A DNA stretch of 64,000 nt. It comes from Gracilaria gracilis (taxonomy: Eukaryota; Rhodophyta; Florideophyceae; Gracilariales; Gracilariaceae). The stretch lies in contig JARGSG010000017.1 in the NCBI GenBank assembly GCA_030374805.1, positions 1-64,000 of the forward strand, written 5' to 3'. The position numbers were made by a program, and so were the translations under genes. This document shows, one piece after another, positions 56,068-64,000 of this stretch (position 1 is the stretch's first letter; every line of letters starts with the position of its first letter). The notes under the pieces were generated by a model. It had not been told where the DNA came from and made no database searches. It was given only the letters and a program-made list of their open reading frames with translations.

Positions 56068-58949
56068 ATGTTCGAAGAAGCTACCAACTCGAAGAACCTT
56101 CAGAACCTTTCTCTTCAGCAACTTCGACAGAGTATTGTGATGAACAAGCCTATCGAGCAACGATATGCTGTGGCGAAGCGGTTGGATAGAACGGATGGCG
56201 ATGAGGACCAAAGGCCCCGAGATCTTCTTCTTCTCCTCATGAAGGAGGGTACATACATTCCCGTGAGAGCCCTCCTGACGTTCTTCGTCTTGAGGAACAA
56301 GAATACACATAATCGAACTGAGTTTATTCCAGAACTTGAGGGCTCCCCTTTCCAAGTGACCCTCTACCTCTCTCTCCTTGGAAATGTAATGAAGAAGAAC
56401 GAGACTCTCAAGATCCAGAGAAGACAACATCCGAAGAAGAAAAGAAGACTTGAAGATGTTCCTGCGCTCTACATACCCACGTTTTCTTCTTTCTCCAAGG
56501 AGAACTGTGATCGAATGGGGTATGCTATTGGTGAAATCGTGCTGTCTTGGAATGCAATTGCCCGTTTTCTCGGGTTTCCAGACGCTGAGAGCATGCTGAA
56601 ACCGTACCTTCTCATGAATACCAAGACGTTGCTGTATATGGTTGTGCTCTATCGACGGCAAGGATATGCTCCTTCTAGCCAGAGTATTAAATTCCAGGAT
56701 GGTGATGCTCCAGAAAAGACGGTGGGGGGATTTGCCGAGGCCATGGACGATATTTGTGACAGGAATCTACGAACCCTGGCTCATGAATTCCTGAGTGACC
56801 TCTTTAAGGTGTGCACCCACGATTGTCTCTATAGCATGGCGAAGGGAACTCTGCATGAATGGATTGAGTTCACGAATGTGAGAGTTTCTCGTACTCCGGG
56901 GAGTCCGGGTTATGGCCTACCTCCTAGATTTGGAAAGCTGTCTGAGCGACTATGGAAGCCCATTCAGGACACGCGAGCTTCAGGAGGCTTTCCAGTGGGC
57001 TCTGTCTCAGAAGCCCCCGTAGACAACGTCCACCCCGCACCCCCTCGTCGAGAGCTAGTGAACCTAGTGAGCTCCGATGAAGAGGACTTCCAACCCCAAC
57101 CGGAGGACCATCAATCACGGATGGCTGGGTATAACATCCAGAAGACGGGTATTGAACCGCCTCTGAAGGGGATGAGCAACATACTCAGAGTGAATATGGA
57201 CGCTGTGTGGAAGGGGATGAAGAAATCCCATTTCGTAGCGTACAACTGCGACATGAAGGACCTCAGGTATACCCATGAGACCTTCGTGAATGCAAGTGAG
57301 CTCATATGGGGTGAGGCGCAACTTGTTCTGACGGACCCTCCCTTCAACACTCGAAGGAAGAGGAACAAGCGTAACAGCGCGCACGATGTGTTCAGTGAGG
57401 AAGACATGATCGACACGGCCGACACGATAAGTTCGGCGCTTCGAAGTGGTAGACACTTTGTCATATTCTGTACAATGTCGCAGTTTCACGTATGGCATAG
57501 GGTTCTCTCGGAAACAGCAGAATCCAAAGATGCGGACAATATGGAGGGTGGCGAAGAGGAGGTTCTGAGGCCTTCATTTAAAGTGGATGCGAACCCAATG
57601 GTACTCATCCGGGATCCGAGCAACGTCAGTGGAAATCCTCGAAAGTTTGGGATACAATCGCTGACGGAGTATGCCATACATGGAGTGAAGCGCCGGTTGC
57701 GACCATCAGAAGAGGCTAGTCTAACGCCTTTGGAGGAGAGCAACTTTATTCCTTCCACCTTCCCGGCGAACAGGAACGTAATCGACCGAGTTCCGAAACC
57801 CAGAGCAGGCGAGTGGTTGACTTGGAAGGTTGCGGAGAAGGGCTCATCAACTCTGTGGTCGCAGTTTATCAGGCCCGAGCAAAAGTCTCGGGAGTTGATG
57901 AAGGAGTTAATATGTCGTTTCACGAAGCCCGGTGACCTCGTCATGGACTTATTCGCCGGTACGTTTTCTACTGGTATGGCTTGCATCTCCTTGACGAAGC
58001 ACAGGAAGTTTCTGGGCTGCGAAAAGGATAAGCCCTGTTTCAGCCACGCGAAGCACCATGTCACTGCCTTGATGACGGAGGTGCTTCGAAATGGGAAGAC
58101 GGACATCGTTCTTCAACAACGAGTGGTACAGGCAGCATCTTTAGCCTATGAACGACTTCCGCATCGTGACCGAGGACGACTGGAATGGGAGGCTCCATTT
58201 AGCTACCCCCAGTATCAGGTAATGCCGCCACACATTGTGCACTTCCTTGGGAGGTATTGGAAGGATTGGCGTTTTGTGCAGAACTCACTAGGACGTACGG
58301 TGGATGTCTGGGAAGATAAGTATCAAGGGGCTCTGAATCTAATGGACATGCATTTCCTGTTGACCGTTGATGCCCATCGGTATAGGTTACATATGGAACC
58401 ATCTCGAATCCGACATCCTCGAGCAGGAATGGGAGTATTCGCCGAGCACTTCATTGCAGAGGGTGAAACTGTCTGCCATTTTTATGGTACTTTAGTCTAT
58501 TCCGACTTGAACAACAGGTTGGAAAAGCACTTGACATACGGAAGTGGATGTCTAGGGGCTACACCTGATCGATTCAAGGTTTGTTTTCTATGATGGTTTC
58601 CGTAAGTGGGTCGGAATTTCTGCAGCTCAGGAGTAGACCGGGTCAGGCGCAGGACACGAAGGAGAGTGAGGTTTTCATTGTTCCCGCTCCCTTTTGTATT
58701 GGTGGATTTATCAATGATGCTGGGTATCACTCTGGGGACCCCGACCTAGCGCTGCCCAGGTCCAGTCGGACTCGCTCGCCCAACGTACTGGTCACGGAAG
58801 CAAGGAAGAGCATTAAGCTTAAGACTGATATAGCGGACTACGCTTTGCTCCGCTGTGTCGCTAAAAGGAACATAGAGAAGAATGAAGAACTTTATGTGAG
58901 CTACGGGGAAGCGTATAACTGGGACTGGGCGCTTACTTTAGAGCGATAA
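56068..58949 (+). CDS. DNA methyltransferase (beta-class N6A/N4C type) fused to SET domain
   Basis: Exons 56068-58578 and 58626-58949 give a 944-residue protein. Residues 1-400 are an unrecognised helical region with a Ser-Asp-Glu linker near 340. Residues about 415-700 are a DNA methyltransferase: LVLTDPPFNTRRKRN (D423-PPF, catalytic motif IV), FIRPEQKSRELMKELICRFT and KPGDLVMDLFAGTFSTGMA (motif I, near 620-637), then GCEKDKPCFSHAKHHV. Motif IV before motif I is the beta-class order of bacterial N6-adenine and N4-cytosine enzymes. The usual FxGxG is FAGTF here. Residues about 777-935 form a SET domain: GMGVFAEHFIAEGETVCHFYG, FINDAGYHS, IEKNEELYVSYGEAYNW. No stops or frameshifts apart from the intron. 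Start: ATG at 56068; upstream bases are also coding-like, so a 5' exon is possible. Predicted to mark DNA and histone or other protein lysines in the nucleus. Confidence 0.85.
58579..58625 (+). other. 47-nt spliceosomal intron in the methyltransferase-SET gene
   Basis: GTTTGTTTTC...TTTCTGCAG. Removing it joins codon AAG to CTC and moves the frame exactly into the second half of the SET domain; without it the first frame stops at 58593. Very short, but with a pyrimidine-containing end and canonical GT-AG. Confidence 0.75.
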
Positions 58950-59141
58950 GATACAATATAAATGTGAACTTGAGAAAACTTCTGCAGAACACGACATTGT
59001 ACTGTACGTTTATTGGACCACATGCTCCATAACCGTAATATTTACGTCCAATACCTCGCCCAATTTCCACACTGTCTTCCTCATCTCCAACCCTCCGAGA
59101 GTCGGAAGTCTTTCTTCCCGCCTTCGCGTTATCCTTCCACA

Positions 59142-61344
59142 ATGGCCAACAAAAAGCGCAATAGTGCACAGCGCAATAAGCCACCACAGAAGAAGCGAAG
59201 GACTTCTGTTGATATTGACCACGGTATACAGCCAAACCAGACACCGACACAGGACCGTGCCTCTCCGCACCAGAGAAGGTCTGCGCGTCCCCCGAAACCC
59301 GCTTCGCGCTCGTCCAGACGTAGGCTCAGTTCTGGAGATGCAGCAAATGTTACAAAGCGACAGGTAGCTGCACGATCTTCGTCCCTTAACGGTGGAACGG
59401 ATAATGATATTACTGCATACGATGAACCAGCAAGAAGAGAAAGTGAGGAGTGCCCAGTGGGGGACGCTGTTGGTTCTTCTGACCGAAACGGAAGAGAGGA
59501 ACCCTCCTCGTACCGTACGCTCTCCACGAACATCGCCGCTTTCGAAGCAGAAGACGGGTACAGCTCAAATGATGCCCCGCCGGGTCGGGATACAACGTCA
59601 GAAAAGGAAAATTCCTGCAGCCTCGGATCAACTCCGACCAAGAACGATAGAACCTCAGCCTTCCCAGCTCCTAGAGAATGAGAATGTACCGAAAGAAGAC
59701 ACCTCGGGTGATGAAATTACTCCAGTGTATGATTCTGTCAGGATACCTGAAACCCCTGCAGCTAGAGCGATAGCAGAAGAGATAAGAGAAGTGCAGGATG
59801 AAGTGGTCGAGAAGGAAGGGGATCCTGTCAATGGAGATGTCTTATCTTCTAGGATCAGCGAAGGAGTAGTAGAGGAACTCAACTTCTTGAAGCAGAAGGT
59901 CCAAAAGTTGGAGGAAGAGTTGATGGTACGAGGAATTCTCGTGAAGGTTGCGCAGGAACAAAGCACGGCACTGAAACAACAGCTTCGGGAGAAGGAGTTG
60001 GTGATTGACGGGTTACGCGGAGCATTGAAACAGGAGTTTCGTAAAAGTTCCCGTGCCAGTGAACCCGGACAAACCGGACGAAAGAAGCATCGAATTGCTG
60101 TAAGCGATGCGTTTCGAGGGGTTGCGAGAGGAGTGTATCAGAATATGTTGACGTGGGCCAGGAGAGAGACCAGTGAGCTATGTTTTGAAGGAGAGAAACC
60201 TTCAAGGAATTGGACTAATCGAGCCGAGAAGTTAGACGGAGCGACGGAGAATGGAGAAGGGATACTTGGGAACGAGGCGGGTGTTGTAGCGATGGTTCCC
60301 AAGAATCCTGTGGAGCTTCTCGCCAGTTTTGGTATGTTCACACCCTCTGTTGAGGGGGGAGCGGATGCGCTGCTGAGGACTATGGTACAGAGTGAGTTGA
60401 AAGAAGTGAGTTGGGAAGGAATTAGGAACGCCTCTCTCACAGAAAGATGCACATTAGAAGTGTGCGCGGATATGTGTCTAAGGCAGAGAATGAAACAGAC
60501 AATGAGTGATGTTGTGGGGGTGCGAAAGAAGAATACGAGGGATAAATTGTTTTTGTTGTTGGGTTATGATCTAATATGGAGAAGAACGAAAGTGGTGGAA
60601 GAAAATGCTGACGAAGTCGAACAGCAGCTGAGGGAAGCACAAGAGAACATCTTGCGAATTGATGCAAATGGAACCCCCACAACGTCATGGTGGAGGAAGG
60701 CTCCGCTTGATCGTTTGAAGTATTCCAAGGCTGAGAATGACGGGCAGGAAATGGATACAAACGAGCAGGACTTGTTCTTCAGAAACAAGGTAGGCGTAGA
60801 AGTGTTGAAGGAGTTCATTGGGTATGATGTTGAGGATAAAAAGGAAGGGACATTAGTGGATGGGACGATACTGACACTTGCACGCTTAGACGCATGGATT
60901 CTGACCGTTGTCACTCTTCTTACTGCTCAATCTCCGAGGGGTGGGCAAAGGCAGAAACAGTTCACGAAGACGTTTGCGGAGTTATTACCTCTCTGTTTGA
61001 AAGATTTGTTGGTCGATGTGCGCCAATATGTACAGAGAGGTCATTCCAACGAGTTCAATCACTATGGGAGTGCAGAACATGAATGGACTGGAGTGCTGGG
61101 TAATGATATGAGGGAGGCTACGATAGCGTTTCGAATGCCCTCGAGCGGGAAGTTGTACCTAACGTTGCGTGAACGTTTCTTCGTGGAGAATGTGAGCAAG
61201 AGATTGGGGTCAGTTACAGATTGTTTTATCGGAGAGTGCGAGGAAACGGACATGGAATTCATGGAGATGGACATGCGGGGTTTTCGAAGTAGCACACAAA
61301 TAGGGGGAGGTTCGCAACGTGGTGACAATGGCCAAGAAGAATGA
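59142..61344 (+). CDS. Basic and coiled-coil protein of unknown function
   Basis: ATG at 59142 (MANKKRNSAQRNKPPQKKRR) gives a basic, Ser/Pro-rich nuclear-type N-terminus. This frame ends at 59681, while the main frame (to 61344) begins in another phase. A GT-AG intron at 59515-59620 (GTACGC...TTCCTGCAG, 106 nt) would join them in phase; a frameshift is the alternative. The main part has a long coiled coil (FLKQKVQKLEEELMVRG; LKQQLREKELVIDGLRGALK), a basic patch (GRKKHRIAVSD) and a C-terminal region with folded-domain character (GVEVLKEFIGYDVEDK; LTARLDAW-like strands) of unknown type. About 700 residues if spliced. Its stop lies 11 bases from that of the convergent transposase. No family recognised. 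Confidence 0.65.
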
Positions 61345-61355
61345 ATGGGAGTCTT

Positions 61356-64000
61356 TTACTTTCCTACTCGTACATGGGGTTCCTCGGGTTCCGTTGGGTT
61401 TTGGACAGGCTCATGATAAAACCTATTGATGTAGAATCTATGTTGAAACCATTGGAGTGTAGGGGAAAATGGCTGGGCTGGATAATTGGAACGAACTATA
61501 TGTACTGTTCCCTGTATTGCTGAACCCGGAACCATCCCATACCAAGGGGTGAGGTGTTCTGAGCTCTGCAGTTTTGAATAACCGGGGAAGGGCACAGTGT
61601 GGTTTAGTTCATCACTTGTAGCCCAACGTAAAGATATGCATTGCAGAACACTGTCCAAAGCTGTTCCGGGAGGCAATACCTCGAAGTACCGAACAAATGC
61701 CACTTCTGGCACAGGGCCCGAGTATTCGAAAACAGACACACGAACAAGAGCGACTACTTGAGCAACCCATGTTGCACCTTGTTCTCCTTTGACCAAGATG
61801 GTCGAGAATTTGGGCTTCCTGCTCGGCCCGAAAGCTGGAGAGGAGAACACCCTTTGCTTCACAGGGTACTTGTTTCTACCTAGGATAATAGAATTGGACG
61901 AGGCCTCAAAATGTCGTAGAACAGGTACCATACCACCTCTTACGACTGCTGAGTTCACGAGTGTTATCCTGATCTTCTCCGGAAAGTTGGATATGGAGTT
62001 CTCTTCGAGCGTCTCTTCAACCAGGCTGAGGAACGGTGGAAGTGCTTGTTCCCCAATTTGGTCGACAATGGAGACTGCATCATTATCTTGGAGGTCCTTC
62101 TTAATATCGAATAGCGTCAGTGAAGATGAGGAGAGCCGCCTCACGTAGTGTCCAAGTTGTGCCATGGTTATCGAACGACCCCTCTTTGTAAATCGAGGAA
62201 GTTCAATAGAAGGTATTGAGGAAGCATACGGTGCTCGTGAAATTCCTTCTTGGAGATTATCACTAATCCATTTCTTTCTCACATTTCCATGCTCTATAGA
62301 GCGAATGGTTTCCTCTACAGCCGTAGCCGTTCTCTTCGACGTTCGCCGATAGTGCCTTTTAAATAAGAGATGGGCATGCTCATAAATCCCTGCATCGTAG
62401 TATTGGATACCTCCGAGACGTCTGATATCATCAACGAGATGGTCAAGAAGATGAAACTTCAACGTTCCAAGTCTAGACGGGTGGAAGTCAGCTAATGTTT
62501 TCGTTGTACATTGCTTGAAGGCTGTAATCTGGGCCTCCAGAGACGAGAGAGAGCTTTCGTTCCAGTGTGGTTCTCGATTATACCTGAAAATGGCACCGAC
62601 CAAGTCTGAGTACTGTGTGAAGATGGTTGTGATAGGTGCTGTTTCATGTTCTCCACAACATGTATCAAAGAAAGCGCCTATGAACGGGAAAACCATGTCA
62701 AGTGCCTTGTAGTTCTTTGCCTCAAGCATTCCGCGTAGACCTTCCTTGGTGAAAATACCGTTGAGAGACTTGCCTTTTTCTTGCGTAGAAAAGTCTATGT
62801 GCAAGCCTCTAGCGGGGAAGTCCCTTTCCATGGCGGCGAGGATGGCGTTCGCATGGTTTAGAAGTTGCGTGCGAATTGTTCGGAACGAGCGTGGTGCAGA
62901 TGCTCCAATGGTGGTTGACAGCGTGTCTGACTGAAGTCGCTCAATGGTGGCCGTTTTAATCAGCTTTGATATTCCAAGATGAAGGTTGTGCAATGGTTCG
63001 AAGGAAAAGAGGCTGTAAGGAGATAGCCCTGGGATCAAACGAAGGATGAAAGGGGTTTCTAGAAAAGATGGGGTAAGAGATACAGAGTGGGAGCGCATCA
63101 GACAATCTGCCTGAGCTCTTCTGTCTCTTGCTCGACGTGGACGTCGTTCAAGTTCTTCTTGCTCTGCATGTTTCAAGACTGCGGAATATGTTTCCCTTAG
63201 TCGTTTCGTTTGGTTCTGTGTGCGCAACGGGAAAGAGGTGGGCACATCATTGGATAAAGATGAGCGTGGCACCGAGCATCTGTGACAGGGGTGTTCCGTT
63301 TTTGTGCCATGAAGAATAGACAAAATATCCTTTGCTTCAGGTATGTCTGCGCAGTAACTTGCCAAGAGAGGATGACATACCCGTCGAACGTTGTCTTTCC
63401 CAGTGAACTCAATTCCTTTCAACGCAAGCTTTAGAATAGGTTCTAGAATACGACGAAGGGAGTGATGCAGGATCTGCATCCTCGCATCGCGAAGAGATTT
63501 GTTCGAAACGAAGGGCATGGCATCTGGATGCGACGAAGAAACTTCTTCCAGAGCTGTAGGGAAATACGCAACTACCGTGAGGTCCTCGCTGATGCATTTG
63601 CGGCGTAGTTCGTCGGAGAAGTTGAGGAAAACGAGGTGAAGGGGATACGCGGTGACCGAAGTTTGCTTTAGAGTTGTTGAAGACTTATCGGTATAAACCT
63701 GCAGAAGACCTACGAAAGACTCACTGAAACTTATTTCTTGAGTATGCCAAACTATTCTAGTATCCAAGGAGCCCATGACCACTTCCTTAAGCTTGGAGGT
63801 GGCGTCTCTTGCGAGAGTTGCGGACATGGGATGAGAAATTTTCGTGGTGTGGGTCTGGGGGATGGGATGGAAGAAGGTGTTTTCGCTGTTAGCCAACTGG
63901 AGCTGTTTGATGAGGGTCTCAATCGGGTCTCTTGTGTAGAGGGTGGCGCTGAACTTACATCCTTCTGGGGAGATAGAGGTTCGTTTGAATCCATCATCGG
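61356..64000 (-). CDS. Plavaka/KDZ-like (CACTA-related) transposase, partial at window edge
   Basis: About 880 codons without a stop, still open at 64000, so the N-terminus (where relatives carry a C2H2 finger) is outside the window. Visible blocks: SFVGLLQVYTDKSSTTLKQT (first acidic block, near 63.69 kb), AYPLHLVFLNFSDELRRKC, LTVVAYFPT, RMQILHHSLRRILEPIL, HPLLASYCADIPEAKDIL (second acidic block), HPCHRCSVP (zinc pair), FEPLHNLHLGISKLI and YYDAGIYEHAHLLFKRHYRR (candidate Glu). The D-strand, YP..L...N, R.K...VAYFP and P.L..Y..D.PE blocks are those of Plavaka transposases of fungi and algae. The C-terminal third is a variable domain. Its coding quality suggests recent activity. Confidence 0.72.
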   Translation of the reverse strand, partial: DDGFKRTSISPEGCKFSATLYTRDPIETLIKQLQLANSENTFFHPIPQTHTTKISHPMSATLARDATSKLKEVVMGSLDTRIVWHTQEISFSESFVGLLQVYTDKSSTTLKQTSVTAYPLHLVFLNFSDELRRKCISEDLTVVAYFPTALEEVSSSHPDAMPFVSNKSLRDARMQILHHSLRRILEPILKLALKGIEFTGKDNVRRVCHPLLASYCADIPEAKDILSILHGTKTEHPCHRCSVPRSSLSNDVPTSFPLRTQNQTKRLRETYSAVLKHAEQEELERRPRRARDRRAQADCLMRSHSVSLTPSFLETPFILRLIPGLSPYSLFSFEPLHNLHLGISKLIKTATIERLQSDTLSTTIGASAPRSFRTIRTQLLNHANAILAAMERDFPARGLHIDFSTQEKGKSLNGIFTKEGLRGMLEAKNYKALDMVFPFIGAFFDTCCGEHETAPITTIFTQYSDLVGAIFRYNREPHWNESSLSSLEAQITAFKQCTTKTLADFHPSRLGTLKFHLLDHLVDDIRRLGGIQYYDAGIYEHAHLLFKRHYRRTSKRTATAVEETIRSIEHGNVRKKWISDNLQEGISRAPYASSIPSIELPRFTKRGRSITMAQLGHYVRRLSSSSLTLFDIKKDLQDNDAVSIVDQIGEQALPPFLSLVEETLEENSISNFPEKIRITLVNSAVVRGGMVPVLRHFEASSNSIILGRNKYPVKQRVFSSPAFGPSRKPKFSTILVKGEQGATWVAQVVALVRVSVFEYSGPVPEVAFVRYFEVLPPGTALDSVLQCISLRWATSDELNHTVPFPGYSKLQSSEHLTPWYGMVPGSAIQGTVHIVRSNYPAQPFSPTLQWFQHRFYINRFYHEPVQNPTEPEEPHVRVGK

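Larger units (their letters stand above)
53400..64000. mobile_element. Candidate large Plavaka/KDZ-like transposon carrying a methyltransferase-SET gene (partial)
   Basis: Proposed unit: coiled-coil gene (minus, 53734-54696), fold-back region (55157-55879), methyltransferase-SET gene (plus), second coiled-coil gene (plus) and transposase (minus, open at the right edge). Support: uninterrupted coding quality in all four genes, in contrast to the decayed elements elsewhere in the window; genes packed with 11 to about 200 base spacers in the 56-64 kb part; and an abrupt Copia gag break just to the left. Terminal repeats were not identified and the right end lies outside the window, so the extent is a hypothesis. 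Confidence 0.5.

Noticed and set aside
63752..63997. 81-codon minus-strand frame near the right edge
   Set aside because: The transposase frame is open over the same bases and continues to the window end (..CKFSATLYTRDPIETL..), so this is a shadow.

Overview
This is a nuclear genome window from a eukaryote, most likely a red alga of the florideophyte type (a Chondrus-like genome). That is an inference from layout. Tightly packed, GC-rich, single-exon host genes lie in the middle (about 29.9-42.5 kb), and long AT-richer tracts of layered, mostly broken transposable elements lie on both sides. No bacterial operons, rRNA, tRNA or CRISPR arrays were seen.

Left TE tract (1-29 kb). From left to right it holds a Harbinger-type transposon remnant (1-1.74 kb), a pair of LTR-like direct repeats around an unknown reading frame (2.8-4.7 kb), and a decayed Plavaka/KDZ-like transposase with an N-terminal C2H2 finger (from 5.8 kb). 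A second Harbinger-superfamily element follows (10-12 kb), then a nearly complete but dead Ty1/Copia retrotransposon on the minus strand (13.45-18.77 kb) with 105-bp LTRs and a half-tRNA primer site. Next come a third Harbinger-like element (19.7-21.8 kb), a bacterial-looking choloylglycine/penicillin-V-acylase pseudogene (22.4-23.7 kb), a Tc1/mariner pseudogene (24.1-25.1 kb) and a fourth Harbinger-type transposase remnant (27.4-28.9 kb). Four Harbinger elements keep the same plan: transposase and a Myb/SANT-like partner gene facing each other tail to tail.

Host gene island (29.9-42.5 kb). It has five single-exon genes: a low-complexity protein of unknown function; an ER HSP70-family chaperone of the HYOU1/GRP170 type with signal peptide and C-terminal KDEL; a glutathione peroxidase with a chloroplast/thylakoid-lumen-like leader; an R2R3-MYB transcription factor; and a cytochrome b5-domain protein divergent from the MYB gene.

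Right TE tract (44.5-64 kb). It has a remnant gene abutted by a Harbinger-type MITE (12-bp TIRs, TAA target duplication), a nearly intact fifth Harbinger element (45.8-48.7 kb), and a 5'-truncated Copia (49.0-51.3 kb). At 53.24 kb the start of another Copia gag is cut off. From that point to the window edge lies the most unusual part, a gene set that looks like one large transposon. It holds a coiled-coil protein gene (minus); a fold-back structure with 76-bp palindromes; a gene fusing a beta-class N6A/N4C-type DNA methyltransferase to a SET domain, with one 47-nt intron; a second coiled-coil protein gene; and, tail to tail with it, a long uninterrupted Plavaka/KDZ-like transposase that runs off the right edge. 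A transposon carrying its own DNA-plus-histone methyltransferase fusion would be a self-encoded epigenetic module, and it is the candidate undescribed system in this window.
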